This document shows, in pieces, positions 17,894-26,663 of a stretch of 64,000 nucleotides of DNA (the first letter of the stretch is position 1; every line of letters starts with the position of its first letter). Source of the stretch: Paraburkholderia sp. SOS3 (lineage in GTDB: Bacteria; Pseudomonadota; Gammaproteobacteria; Burkholderiales; Burkholderiaceae); assembly GCF_001922345.1 (NCBI RefSeq), contig NZ_CP018811.1:4419386-4483385 (forward strand), given 5' to 3'. The translations under genes were made by a program, and so were the position numbers. The notes beneath the pieces are model-generated. The model was not told where the DNA came from. It worked only from the letters and a program-made list of their open reading frames with translations, and did not search any database.

Positions 17894-19422
17894 AGCGGTA
17901 AGTCTCCGTCGAAGAGATCGAACGGCGGCACGTCGCCATGGCTGCCGGCCTGCATTTCCCCCGCGGCGCCGGCGGCGTTTGCGGCGGCAGCCGCCGCGGC
18001 GCGCGCGTAGGCGGCCGCCGCAGCTTGCATCGACGGCGCGCCGGTCCAGCCCGCGGGCCGGCCAGCGACGCCTTCGTCAGGCCCGCTCGCGATCTCGCGA
18101 ATCGCCAGCGCATTGAGCGCGATGCCGACCGCCGCGAGACGCTGCCGGAACGAGTGGCCCTGCGCCGCAAGACGCGCGGCGCCCGACGGGCTCGCCTGCA
18201 CGCGCGCGGTCAGCTGCATGCCGACGAGCGTGAGATCCGCGTCGACCGTGCCGAGCAGCGGCAGCGACAACGTCAAGCGTGTGCGCCACGGGCGCAGCGC
18301 TTCGGAGTCGGGCGCGTCGGCATCGCCGCCGCGCGACCAGCGGTCGCCGCGCTCTTCGATCGTCCAGTCCAGACGCGCGCCCGGCCACGCCTCGCCGCTC
18401 CAGCGGAATTCGCCGGTCGCCAGCAGATCGAGCTGCTGACGCACAAGCGTAACCGTCGCCGGATGCACCGACGAAGCCATCATCTGCGTCGACAACTGAC
18501 TCTGCGCCGCATTGGCCTGGACGTTCGCCTGGCCGCCGCTCATGCCGGCGTTCGCGTTGCCGCCCTGCGCGCCATCGCGTGCGGCTGGCGTCCCGACACC
18601 CAACGCGTCTTCGGCGAATCCCTGCACGGCCGCCGCGAAGCGCGCCGTCATCGGCATCGGAGCGCCTTGCGCCTCGCGCGCCGAGCCCGGGTTCGGCTGG
18701 GCCGCGCCGCCCTGCTGCGCGGAACCGCCGCGCCACCACGGCGCAACGCCGTCGGCGTCGACGCCGCCTTCGTCAGGGGACCAGTCAAGCGGCATTTGCG
18801 CGCTCTCGAGCACGAGGCGGTTCTGCGGCTCGTCGAACAGCGACGCCGGCGGGCGCTGTCCGCTTAGCCATTGCGCAAGATGCGATTCGTAGAACAGGCC
18901 GCTTTCGGTGACCGTCTGGCGCAGCGCCGCGGCAAGCGCGTCGACCGGCACGGTGACCGCCAGGGGCGTGACGCCCGCCGCGCCCTGCGCGGCACCCGCT
19001 TCGGCGTCGGTCTGCGCAGCCGCCGCAGCCGAAGAAGACGCGGCAGCGCCGCCTGCATTCGCTTGCGCCGCCGTGCCGCCCGCGGCTCCCGGTGGCGCGC
19101 CGCCGGCCGGCGCGGCGCCGCCGTCGTCGAGCGCCGGCACGACTGGCCAGATCGGCCACTGGCCGACCAGCGACGGCGTCGCATCGCCGCCCGAACGCAT
19201 GATGGCGTCGAGCGTCAGCGCAATGCGCGACAGGATGGTTTGTGCGGAGGCTTGCGGCTGGTTACCGAGTAACGATACCGGCGCCCCGGCGGTCGGCGTA
19301 TCGACGGCCAGTGCCGACGTACCCGTTTGCGCGGTCGACGCGTTCGCGCGTGAAGCGATCGACAACAGGCTGTCGACGCGGCTCGCGAGCAGCGCAGCTA
19401 CGGCCGTGTCGATGTTGGTCAT
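17890..19422 (-). CDS. FliK-family hook-length control-like protein (second FliK paralogue)
   Basis: Protein of 510 residues. The N-terminal two thirds is low-complexity, rich in Ala, Gly and Gln, as in FliK rulers. The C-terminal region (residues about 340-470) has the Flg_hook pattern, with LTLSLPLLGTVDADLTLVGM followed by amphipathic segments. A separate canonical fliK lies at 26664-28268, so this is a paralogue. It is translationally coupled to the FlhB-like FlhX, mirroring the known FliK-FlhB interaction. Its exact role is unknown; it may act in export switching or be a remnant system. Confidence 0.75.
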   Translation of the reverse strand: MTNIDTAVAALLASRVDSLLSIASRANASTAQTGTSALAVDTPTAGAPVSLLGNQPQASAQTILSRIALTLDAIMRSGGDATPSLVGQWPIWPVVPALDDGGAAPAGGAPPGAAGGTAAQANAGGAAASSSAAAAAQTDAEAGAAQGAAGVTPLAVTVPVDALAAALRQTVTESGLFYESHLAQWLSGQRPPASLFDEPQNRLVLESAQMPLDWSPDEGGVDADGVAPWWRGGSAQQGGAAQPNPGSAREAQGAPMPMTARFAAAVQGFAEDALGVGTPAARDGAQGGNANAGMSGGQANVQANAAQSQLSTQMMASSVHPATVTLVRQQLDLLATGEFRWSGEAWPGARLDWTIEERGDRWSRGGDADAPDSEALRPWRTRLTLSLPLLGTVDADLTLVGMQLTARVQASPSGAARLAAQGHSFRQRLAAVGIALNALAIREIASGPDEGVAGRPAGWTGAPSMQAAAAAYARAAAAAAANAAGAAGEMQAGSHGDVPPFDLFDGDLPL

Positions 19423-19581
19423 GCATCCTTCCTGTCGTCGCCGGGCAAAAAACAGAAATTAGAAACAAAAAACCGGAGTGGGATGGCGCGCAAACGAAGT
19501 GCGCCGAATCGGCGCGAAGAAACCGCGCGCGCGAACAAGGGTGCAAAACAAAGCAGAAACCAGGCAATGCACAAAAACAGG

Positions 19582-19613
19582 CAAACCGCCGCCGGCGTAC
19601 GTGCGCCGGCGGC
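19582..19613 (-). terminator. Intrinsic terminator after fliST
   Basis: The perfect 10-bp arms GCCGCCGGCG (19588-19597) and CGCCGGCGGC (19604-19613) surround a 6-base loop. On the minus strand the stem is followed by TTTGCCTGTTTTT. It lies 9 bases past the fliT stop and would separate fliST from the FliK-like gene. The rest of the 19423-19622 spacer is A/T-rich leader with no other feature seen. Confidence 0.75.
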
Positions 19614-19622
19614 TGATCTGTC

Positions 19623-19949
19623 TCACCGCGCCCCGTAGATCTCTTTCAGTACCTTCGCCGTGCGGCCCGCGAACAGCGCGGACAGCTTCGCAAGACGCGG
19701 ATTCGCGAGTTCGCGGATCGCGGCGTCGTTGGCGAGGATTTCACGAATCAGTTCGTATTTGCGGCCGCGCTCGTCGTCGTCGAGATGCACGCCCACTTCA
19801 GCTTCTCTAAGACTGTCGACCAGACTGCGATACTCGTTCTGCATGTGAGCCAGTTCGCCCCAAAGCGCATCGCGGGCGGCCGTCAACATCCGGCACGAGA
19901 TTGCCGCGATCGCCTCATAGCGGGCGAAGTATTCCTGATTTGCAGTCAT
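19623..19949 (-). CDS. fliT: Flagellar protein FliT (FliD chaperone)
   Basis: Helical cytosolic protein of 108 residues, matching the FliT length. In enterics FliT is the export chaperone of the filament cap FliD and an anti-FlhDC factor. The sequence is charged and amphipathic (WGELAHMQNEYRSLVDSLRE, DERGRKYELIREILANDAAI), typical of the family. The start at 19949 (MTANQEYFARYEAI) overlaps the fliS stop by four bases (ATGA). It is second gene of fliST under an apparent sigma-28 promoter. fliC and fliD are not in this window. Confidence 0.88.
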   Translation of the reverse strand: MTANQEYFARYEAIAAISCRMLTAARDALWGELAHMQNEYRSLVDSLREAEVGVHLDDDERGRKYELIREILANDAAIRELANPRLAKLSALFAGRTAKVLKEIYGAR

Positions 19950-20380
19950 CTCACCGCTTCCGCGGATAACTGTGCAGCCATCCGCGCCACTTCCGGCCCA
20001 ATACCCGTCCATGCTTCCTCGATCGTTGCGAGCAGTCCGTCGACTTCGATCAGCATCGCTTCGTTGCTTTTGATATTCGCTTCCAGCAGGCGCCTTGCCA
20101 TATACCCGTACAGCGCGTCGAGCCGTGCGGCGATTTCGCCGCCCGCGTTGCGGTCGAGCGAGGCCTGAAGGCCGCTCTCGATGATCCGGATCGCCTTGCC
20201 GATCGTCTCGCCGCGCCGGCCGACTTCGCCTTGCCGCAGATGGAAACGCGCCTGCGCAATCGCCTGGCGCGCGCCCTGAATCAGCATCGCGATCAGTCGA
20301 TGCGGACTCGCACCCATCACCCCTGTCTCGTTGCCCACGCGTGCGTAAGCGTTGGCTCCGGCATGCCCTGGGGAAAACAT
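19946..20380 (-). CDS. fliS: Flagellar export chaperone FliS
   Basis: Cytosolic four-helix chaperone of 144 residues that binds the C-terminus of flagellin and prevents its polymerisation before export. Family features are the N-terminal ANAYARVGNETGVMGASPHR and the helix LIAMLIQGARQAIAQARFHL. The start at 20380 (MFSPGHAGANAY) follows an AGGAG ribosome site. It is translationally coupled to fliT. A TAAAGCTT-N11-TCCGATAA promoter lies about 95 bases upstream, placing it with the late, FliA-dependent genes. Confidence 0.93.
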   Translation of the reverse strand: MFSPGHAGANAYARVGNETGVMGASPHRLIAMLIQGARQAIAQARFHLRQGEVGRRGETIGKAIRIIESGLQASLDRNAGGEIAARLDALYGYMARRLLEANIKSNEAMLIEVDGLLATIEEAWTGIGPEVARMAAQLSAEAVR

Positions 20381-20473
20381 CGGCGCTCCTCCTGTGTGAT
20401 GCGCGCTGCGCTTGGATCAGACGAACCCGCCCTGCCGCTCCCGTGGTCGCATGGCAGTGACTGTGTGTCCGTG

Positions 20474-20500
20474 TTATCGGACGGTCGGAACAAAGCTTTA
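20474..20500 (-). promoter_or_regulatory. Sigma-28 (FliA) promoter for fliST
   Basis: On the minus strand TAAAGCTT (20493-20500), 11 bases, and TCCGATAA (20474-20481) match the TAAAGTTT-N11-GCCGATAA consensus at 14 of 16 positions with the exact spacing. It lies about 95 bases upstream of fliS. Confidence 0.8.
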
Positions 20501-20555
20501 GGGTGCCGAAGCGTGGACTGACTGACACGCGCGCAGGGAGCCGCACAGGCCGCGG

Positions 20556-20888
20556 TTACACCTGCATCTGCATGATGTCGTTGTAGGCGCTGACGAGCTT
20601 GTTGCGCACCTGCAGCGCGAACTGGAAGCCGATGCCGGCCTTCTGGCCGTCGATCATGACGTCGTTGAGCGACACGTTCGGCGCGCCGACTTCGAATGCC
20701 TTGGCCTCGCCTTCGGCCGCGACCTGGTCGTTGCTGACCTTGTCGAGCGAGGCCTTGAGCGCGGCGCCGAAGCTGCCGGCGTACGCGCCGCCGGCCTGTG
20801 CGGCCGAGGCGGCGGGATCGCCGGCCGCTTCCGACGCCATCGACTGGATCTGTTGCAGCGCGGAAGTGAGCGGATTCGCGACGGTCAT
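20556..20888 (-). CDS. fliE: Flagellar hook-basal body protein FliE
   Basis: Small protein of 110 residues that links the MS ring to the proximal rod. The C-terminus is family-typical ([20 protein letters not shown] and a final [18 protein letters not shown]). The start at 20888 ([17 protein letters not shown]) gives the standard FliE length; an upstream ATG would add 18 residues that do not fit. It is divergent from fliF across a 251-base spacer carrying a dyad also found between flgB and flgA. Confidence 0.93.
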   Translation of the reverse strand: MTVANPLTSALQQIQSMASEAAGDPAASAAQAGGAYAGSFGAALKASLDKVSNDQVAAEGEAKAFEVGAPNVSLNDVMIDGQKAGIGFQFALQVRNKLVSAYNDIMQMQV

Positions 20889-20987
20889 GATGTCTCCATG
20901 AAGGAAGAAGAACCGGCTGTGCGAACCACGATCGGCCGCCATGCCAGATTGACGGGAAGCATATACGGCGGCGCCTTGCGGACAGTC

Positions 20988-21020
20988 CCGAAACTAGGGG
21001 GAAAACCCTCCTCTATTCGG
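20988..21020. promoter_or_regulatory. FlhD4C2-box-like dyad between fliE and fliF
   Basis: The left arm CCGAAACTAGGGGG (20988-21001) and right arm CCTCCTCTATTCGG (21007-21020) form an imperfect inverted repeat. The same arrangement, with GAATAG/CTATTC ends, recurs between flgB and flgA. The GAATAG-type half-site resembles the AAATAGCG half of enteric FlhD4C2 sites. A second copy of AGGGGGAAAA occurs 44 bases to the right (21040-21049). Activation of both divergent operons from here is inferred. Confidence 0.5.
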
Positions 21021-21139
21021 CCAATCGCGTTGCATCCCGAGGGGGAAAATGCGCAACGTGAAAGTCTCTGTCCGCGCGCCCGCAGCCGCTGGTGCGGCCT
21101 GCGCCGACAGGACCCTGGCACCCCGGAGAACCCCGACGC

Positions 21140-22942
21140 ATGGATTCGTCAGCCAATTCCTTGATCAACCCCGAAAGCCGCAGCATGGGCCTCGCCAATG
21201 CGCAGCCCGCCGCAGGCACGGCGGGCGCCGCTGCCGGCCAGTCGGCCGGCGCGGCCGACCTTGGCGGCCTCGGCGGCAACTTCGCGCAACGGCTGTCGTC
21301 GTTCCCGTCGTCGATTACGCAGATGCGCGGCAACCCGCGCGCGCCGCTGATCGTCGCCCTCGCGGTGCTGATCGCCGTCGTGGTCGGCCTCGTCATGTGG
21401 TCGCGCGCGCCCGACTACAAAGTGCTGTACAGCAACCTGTCGGACCGCGACGGCGGCGCGATCGTCGCTGCACTGCAGCAAGCCAATATTCCGTACAAGC
21501 TATCGGAAGGCGGCGGCGCGATCATGGTGCCGGCCGATCAGGTGCACGAAATGCGCATGCGCCTCGCCCAGCAAGGCTTGCCGAAGAGCGGTTCGGTCGG
21601 CTTCGAGCTGCTCGACAACCAGAAATTCGGCATCAGCCAGTTCGCCGAGCAGGTGAACTACCAGCGCGCGCTCGAAGGCGAGCTCGAACGCACGATCCAG
21701 TCGATTTCCACCGTGCAGTCGGCGCGCGTGCATCTGGCCATTCCGAAGCAATCGGTGTTCGTGCGCGATGCCGAGCCGCCGTCCGCGTCGGTGATGGTCG
21801 ATCTGTACCCGGGCCGCGTGCTCGACGAAGGCCAGGTCAACGCGATTACGCATATGGTCGCGTCGGCGGTGCCGCAGCTGTCGCCGCGCAATGTGACGAT
21901 CGTCGACCAGGACGGCAATCTGCTGACGCAGCCGAGCGCCGGCACCGGGCTCGACGCAACCCAGCTCAAATACGTGAAGCAGGTCGAGCGCGACACGCAG
22001 CAGCGCATCGACGCAATCCTCGCGCCGCTGTTCGGCGCCGGCAATGCACACTCGCAGGTCAGCGCCGACATCGATTTCTCGAAGGTCGAGCAGACCGCCG
22101 AAACCTACCAGCCGAACGGCAACCCGCAGCAGGCGGCAATCCGCAGCCAGCAGTCGAGCAGCGATGTCCAGACGCAGCAGGCCGGCGCCTCGGGCGTGCC
22201 GGGCGCGCTGTCGAACCAGCCGCCGCAGGCCACGCAGGCGCCGATCGACGCGCCGAACGGCGCGAGCGGCGCGACGCCGCCGACGCCGATCAGCGACCAC
22301 AAGGATTCGACTACGAACTACGAGCTCGACAAGACCGTGCGCCATTTCCAGCAAGGCGGCGGCGGCATCAAGCGGCTGTCGGTCGCGGTGGTCGTGAACT
22401 ACCTGCCGCACACCGATGCGAAGGGTCATACGACGCAACAGGCGCTGCCGGCCGACAAGCTCGCGCAAGTCGAGCAGCTCGTGAAGGACGCCATGGGCTT
22501 CGATGCGAAGCGCGGCGACTCGGTCAACGTGGTCAACAGCCCGTTCACGCTGCCGGTCGACCCGAATGCGAACCTGCCGTGGTGGCGCCAGCCGGACATG
22601 ATCGCGCTCGGCAAGCAGATCGCGACGTATCTCGGCATCGCAGCGGTCGCGCTGTTCCTCTATTTCGTGATGGTGAAGCCGGCTCTGCGCCGCGCGTTCC
22701 CGCCGCCGGTCGAGGCGACGCCGGTCGCGGCGCTCGCGTCGGCATCGGACGAGCCGATTCTGCTCGACGGCGTGCCCGCTTCGGCGAAGGTCGAGGAAGG
22801 CGGCTCGGACGCGGCGCTGCTCGCATTCGAGAACGAGAAGCACCGGTTCGAGAAGAACCTCGAGTACGCGCGCCAGATCGCGCGCCAGGATCCGAAGATC
22901 GTCGCCACCGTCGTCAAGAACTGGGTATCCGATGAACGCTGA
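21140..22942 (+). CDS. fliF: Flagellar MS-ring protein FliF
   Basis: Inner-membrane protein of 600 residues that forms the MS ring on which the rod, rotor and export gate assemble. The first membrane helix lies at about residues 68-88 (APLIVALAVLIAVVVGLVMW), the second at about 493-512 (LGIAAVALFLYFVMVKPAL). Between them are ring-building motifs, including the YscJ/FliF-type MRMRLAQQGLPKSGSVGFEL. The C-terminal FliG-binding segment is YARQIARQDPKIVATVVKNW. The start at 21140 (MDSSANSLINPESRSM) follows CGGAGAAC. First gene of fliFGHIJK, overlapping fliG by 11 bases. Confidence 0.96.
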   Translation: MDSSANSLINPESRSMGLANAQPAAGTAGAAAGQSAGAADLGGLGGNFAQRLSSFPSSITQMRGNPRAPLIVALAVLIAVVVGLVMWSRAPDYKVLYSNLSDRDGGAIVAALQQANIPYKLSEGGGAIMVPADQVHEMRMRLAQQGLPKSGSVGFELLDNQKFGISQFAEQVNYQRALEGELERTIQSISTVQSARVHLAIPKQSVFVRDAEPPSASVMVDLYPGRVLDEGQVNAITHMVASAVPQLSPRNVTIVDQDGNLLTQPSAGTGLDATQLKYVKQVERDTQQRIDAILAPLFGAGNAHSQVSADIDFSKVEQTAETYQPNGNPQQAAIRSQQSSSDVQTQQAGASGVPGALSNQPPQATQAPIDAPNGASGATPPTPISDHKDSTTNYELDKTVRHFQQGGGGIKRLSVAVVVNYLPHTDAKGHTTQQALPADKLAQVEQLVKDAMGFDAKRGDSVNVVNSPFTLPVDPNANLPWWRQPDMIALGKQIATYLGIAAVALFLYFVMVKPALRRAFPPPVEATPVAALASASDEPILLDGVPASAKVEEGGSDAALLAFENEKHRFEKNLEYARQIARQDPKIVATVVKNWVSDER

Positions 22943-23927
22943 AGGCATAACCAAGAGCGCGCTGCTGCTGATGTCGATCGGCGAGGAAGAGGCCGCGCAG
23001 GTATTCAAATTCCTCGGCCCGCGCGAGGTGCAGAAGATCGGCGTGGCGATGGCCGCGCTGCGCAACGTCACGCGCGAGCAGGTCGACGAGGTGCTGCAGG
23101 AATTCGCGCGCGAAGCCGAGCAGCACACAGCCCTCTCGCTCGATTCGAGCGACTACATCCGCTCGGTGCTGACGAAGGCGCTCGGCGAAGACAAGGCCGG
23201 CGCGATCATCGACCGCATTTTGCAGGGCAGCGACACGAGCGGCATCGAGGGCCTCAAGTGGATGGACTCGGCCGCCGTCGCCGAACTGATCAAGAACGAG
23301 CACCCGCAGATCATCGCGACGATTCTCGTGCACCTCGACCGCGATCAGGCGTCCGAAATCGCCGCGTGCTTCACCGAGCGGCTGCGCAACGACGTGCTGC
23401 TGCGTATCGCGACGCTCGACGGCATCCAGCCGGCCGCGCTGCGCGAACTCGACGATGTGCTGACGGGCCTTCTTTCGGGCAGCGACAACCTCAAGCGCAG
23501 CCCGATGGGCGGCATCCGCACCGCGGCGGAAATCCTCAACTTCATGCCGAGCAACCACGAGGAATCGGTGCTCGAAAACGTGCGCCAGTACGATGCGGAG
23601 CTCGCGCAGAAGATCATCGACCAGATGTTCGTGTTCGAGAACCTGCTCGACCTCGAAGACCGCGCGATCCAGCTGCTGCTGAAGGAAGTCGAATCGGAGG
23701 CGCTGATCATCTCGCTGAAGGGCGCGCAGCCCGCGCTTCGGCAGAAGTTCCTGTCGAACATGTCGCAGCGCGCGGCCGAACTGCTCGCCGAAGACCTCGA
23801 TGCGCGCGGTCCGGTGCGCGTGTCCGAAGTCGAGACGCAGCAGCGGCGCATCCTGCAGATCGTGCGCAATCTGGCCGAGAGCGGCCAGATCGTGATCGGC
23901 GGCAAGGCGGAAGACGCATATGTCTGA
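22932..23927 (+). CDS. fliG: Flagellar motor switch protein FliG
   Basis: C-ring protein of 331 residues that takes torque from the stator and couples it to the MS ring. The N-terminal FliF-binding domain begins MNAEGITKSALLLMSIGEEE. The middle domain has the EHPQ motif (IKNEHPQIIATILVHLDRDQ), and the C-terminal domain carries the charged torque helix (SQRAAELLAEDLDARGPVRV). It overlaps fliF by 11 bases and fliH by 8, indicating strong translational coupling. Nothing is missing. Confidence 0.97.
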   Translation: MNAEGITKSALLLMSIGEEEAAQVFKFLGPREVQKIGVAMAALRNVTREQVDEVLQEFAREAEQHTALSLDSSDYIRSVLTKALGEDKAGAIIDRILQGSDTSGIEGLKWMDSAAVAELIKNEHPQIIATILVHLDRDQASEIAACFTERLRNDVLLRIATLDGIQPAALRELDDVLTGLLSGSDNLKRSPMGGIRTAAEILNFMPSNHEESVLENVRQYDAELAQKIIDQMFVFENLLDLEDRAIQLLLKEVESEALIISLKGAQPALRQKFLSNMSQRAAELLAEDLDARGPVRVSEVETQQRRILQIVRNLAESGQIVIGGKAEDAYV

Positions 23928-24591
23928 ACGTGAGTCCGCGCGCAGCGACACATTGTCCGCGTATCAGCGGTGGGAGATGGCATCGTTCGATCCGGTGCCG
24001 GAACCCGATCCCGTTGAAGAAGAACGCGACATCGAAGCCGAGCTGCAACGGCTTCGCGACGCTGCGCATGCCGAGGGAGTCGCGTCGGGCCATGTGGCCG
24101 GACAGGCGCTCGGCTACCAGGCGGGCTACGAGCAGGGACATGCGAAGGGCGTCGAACAGGGACGCGCCGAAGCGCGCAAGGAAGCCGAACGCGTGATCGC
24201 AATCGCCGATTCGTTTATGGGCGCGCTCGGCGCCGCGCAAAGCGAAGTGGCCGAGACGCTCGTCGCGCTCGCGCTCGATATCGCCCAGCAGGTCGTGCGC
24301 CAGCATGTGCAGCACGACCCGACCGCGCTCGTCGCAGCGGCGCGCGAAGTGATCGCGGCCGAACCGGCTTTGACCGGCGCGCCGCATCTGATCGTGAGTC
24401 CGACCGATCTGCCGATCGTCGAGGCGTATCTAATGGACGAACTGCGTGCGCGCGGCTGGAACGTGCGCACCGATCCCGCGATCGAGCGCGGCGGCTGCCG
24501 CGCGCAGGCCGCCACCGGCGAAGTCGACGCGACCATCGGCTCGCGCTGGGAGCGCGTCGCGGCCGCGCTCGGCAAGGTGAGCACATGGTAA
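23920..24591 (+). CDS. fliH: Flagellar assembly protein FliH
   Basis: Cytosolic regulator of 223 residues that binds the export ATPase FliI and tethers it to the C ring. The central region has the repeated glycine pattern of FliH ([20 protein letters not shown]), a GxxxG-type helix, followed by the conserved C-terminal domain that contacts FliI ([20 protein letters not shown]). It overlaps fliG by 8 bases and fliI by 7. Confidence 0.93.
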   Translation: MSERESARSDTLSAYQRWEMASFDPVPEPDPVEEERDIEAELQRLRDAAHAEGVASGHVAGQALGYQAGYEQGHAKGVEQGRAEARKEAERVIAIADSFMGALGAAQSEVAETLVALALDIAQQVVRQHVQHDPTALVAAAREVIAAEPALTGAPHLIVSPTDLPIVEAYLMDELRARGWNVRTDPAIERGGCRAQAATGEVDATIGSRWERVAAALGKVSTW

Positions 24592-26084
24592 GCCCGCCGA
24601 CCCTCGACGACATCCACACGAACGATCTCACGCCGCTCGAGCGCGAGATCGCGCTGGCGTCGGTCGGGTCGAATGCGCCGCATGCGCGGCCGGCCGTCGC
24701 CGCCGACAACCCCTATTTGCAGGCATGGCGCCAGCGGCTCGACGCGCTGCGCGAGCGCAACGCGATCGCGAAGCCGCTGCGCGCCTGCGGGCGGCTGACC
24801 CGCGCCGCCGGCCTCGTGCTCGAAGCGGTCGGGCTGCGGCTTTCGGTCGGTTCCGAAGTGATGATCGAATTGCCGCCCGGCAGCACGCTGCCGATGGCCG
24901 AAGCCGAAGTGGTCGGCTTCAACGGCGATCGTCTGTTTCTGATGCCGACCACCGAAGTGCACGGGCTGTTGCCCGGCGCCCGCGTCTATCCGCTCGAAAC
25001 CGCGCCGGTCGAAGATCCGATGACGGGCGCGAAGCGCCTGCCGGTCGGCTGGGGGCTGCTCGGCCGCGTGCTCGACGCGTCAGGCAAGCCGCTCGACGAT
25101 CTCGGCCCGCTCGCCGCCGTCGACGATGCGCCGCTGACCGCGCCGACCATCAACCCGCTGCACCGCGAGCCGATCCACAAGGTGCTCGATGTCGGCGTGC
25201 GCGCGATCAATGGACTGCTGACCGTCGGCCGCGGCCAGCGTATGGGCCTGTTCGCGGGTTCCGGCGTCGGCAAGTCGGTGCTGCTCGGCACGATGGCGCG
25301 CTACACGAGCGCCGAAGTGATCGTGATCGGCCTGATCGGCGAACGCGGCCGCGAAGTGAAGGAATTCATCGAGCAGATTCTCGGCAAGGACGGTCTCGCG
25401 CGTTCGGTCGTGGTCGCGGCGCCGGCCGACATCTCGCCGCTGCTGCGCATGCAGGCCGCCGCTTACACGACGTCGCTCGCCGAATATTTCCGCGACCAGG
25501 GCAAGCACGTGCTGATGCTGATGGATTCGCTGACGCGCTATGCGATGGCGCAGCGCGAGATCGCGCTCGCGATCGGCGAACCGCCGGCCACGAAAGGCTA
25601 TCCGCCGTCGGTGTTCGCGAAGCTGCCCGCGCTCGTCGAGCGCACCGGCAATGGGCCCGAGGGCGGCGGCTCGATCACGGCGTTCTACACGGTGCTGACC
25701 GAAGGCGACGACCAGCAGGATCCGATCGCCGATTCGGCACGCGCGATTCTCGACGGCCATATCGTGCTGTCGCGCGCGCTCGCCGAAGCAGGACACTATC
25801 CGGCGATCGATATCGAAGCCTCGATCAGCCGTGCGATGACCGCGCTCATCGACGACAAGCATCTGGAAAAGACCCGCATGTTCAAGCAGATGCTGTCGCG
25901 CTACCAGCGCAACCGCGATCTGATCAACGTCGGCGCCTATTCGAGCGGGCGCGATGCGCTGCTCGACCGGGCGATCGCCCTGTATCCCCGCATCGAGGCG
26001 TTCCTGCAGCAAGGTTATCGAGAATGCGCGCCATTCGACGCGAGCCTGCAGGCGCTTGGCGCGCTGTTCAACGAAGGAGGCTGA
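24585..26084 (+). CDS. fliI: Flagellar export ATPase FliI
   Basis: F1-beta-like ATPase of 499 residues that energises loading of export substrates at the flagellar type III apparatus. Walker A is [17 protein letters not shown] at about residue 220; Walker B and the conserved following segment are [20 protein letters not shown], followed by [18 protein letters not shown]. The N-terminus extends about 40 residues beyond the enteric protein. It overlaps fliH by 7 bases and ends 2 bases before fliJ. Confidence 0.97.
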   Translation: MVSPPTLDDIHTNDLTPLEREIALASVGSNAPHARPAVAADNPYLQAWRQRLDALRERNAIAKPLRACGRLTRAAGLVLEAVGLRLSVGSEVMIELPPGSTLPMAEAEVVGFNGDRLFLMPTTEVHGLLPGARVYPLETAPVEDPMTGAKRLPVGWGLLGRVLDASGKPLDDLGPLAAVDDAPLTAPTINPLHREPIHKVLDVGVRAINGLLTVGRGQRMGLFAGSGVGKSVLLGTMARYTSAEVIVIGLIGERGREVKEFIEQILGKDGLARSVVVAAPADISPLLRMQAAAYTTSLAEYFRDQGKHVLMLMDSLTRYAMAQREIALAIGEPPATKGYPPSVFAKLPALVERTGNGPEGGGSITAFYTVLTEGDDQQDPIADSARAILDGHIVLSRALAEAGHYPAIDIEASISRAMTALIDDKHLEKTRMFKQMLSRYQRNRDLINVGAYSSGRDALLDRAIALYPRIEAFLQQGYRECAPFDASLQALGALFNEGG

Positions 26085-26086
26085 AG

Positions 26087-26536
26087 ATGGCGGACCCTAC
26101 CCCGCTGCAGATGCTGATCGAGCTGGCTCAGGAAGAACTCGACGCCGCCGCGCAGCGCCTTGGCCGTGCGCAGCGCGAGCGCAACGATCTCGAATCGCAG
26201 CTGAACGCGCTGATCGAATACCGCAACGAGTACTACACGCGCTTTACGACATCCGCGCAGCTCGGCATGGCGGCGGGCAATATGCGCAACTTTCAGGCGT
26301 TCATCGACACGCTCGATGCGGCGATCGAACAGCAGCGCCGGCAGCTCGCTGCGGCGACGGCCCGCCTCGAGGCGGCGAAGCCCGAATGGCAGAAGCAGAA
26401 GCAGAAGCTCGGCTCGTACGAGGTGCTGCAGGCGCGCGGCGATGCCGCCGAAGCGCTCAAACTCGCGCGCCGCGAACAGAAGGATGCCGACGAGTTCGGC
26501 GCACGCGCGTTGAGGATGCGCGCCGGCAACGTGTAA
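26087..26536 (+). CDS. fliJ: Flagellar export protein FliJ
   Basis: Coiled-coil protein of 149 residues that, with FliH and FliI, feeds substrates to the export gate. Two long helices dominate (LIELAQEELDAAAQRLGRAQ and later AAIEQQRRQLAAATARLEAA), with the family segment QEELDAAAQRL near the start. The start at 26087 has an AAGGAGG ribosome site within the fliI end. The C-terminus is charged and helical. It precedes fliK by 127 bases that contain no other gene. Confidence 0.92.
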   Translation: MADPTPLQMLIELAQEELDAAAQRLGRAQRERNDLESQLNALIEYRNEYYTRFTTSAQLGMAAGNMRNFQAFIDTLDAAIEQQRRQLAAATARLEAAKPEWQKQKQKLGSYEVLQARGDAAEALKLARREQKDADEFGARALRMRAGNV

Positions 26537-26663
26537 AGGAAGCCGCGTGTGGAAAACGGCCGGATTGGCCGGATGATGGACTGGATTGACTGGACCTGGT
26601 TTGACTATCGCGCCCCGCTCGTTGCCGACGGCAGGATCGGGGCTTTGACCGACGGGAAACATC

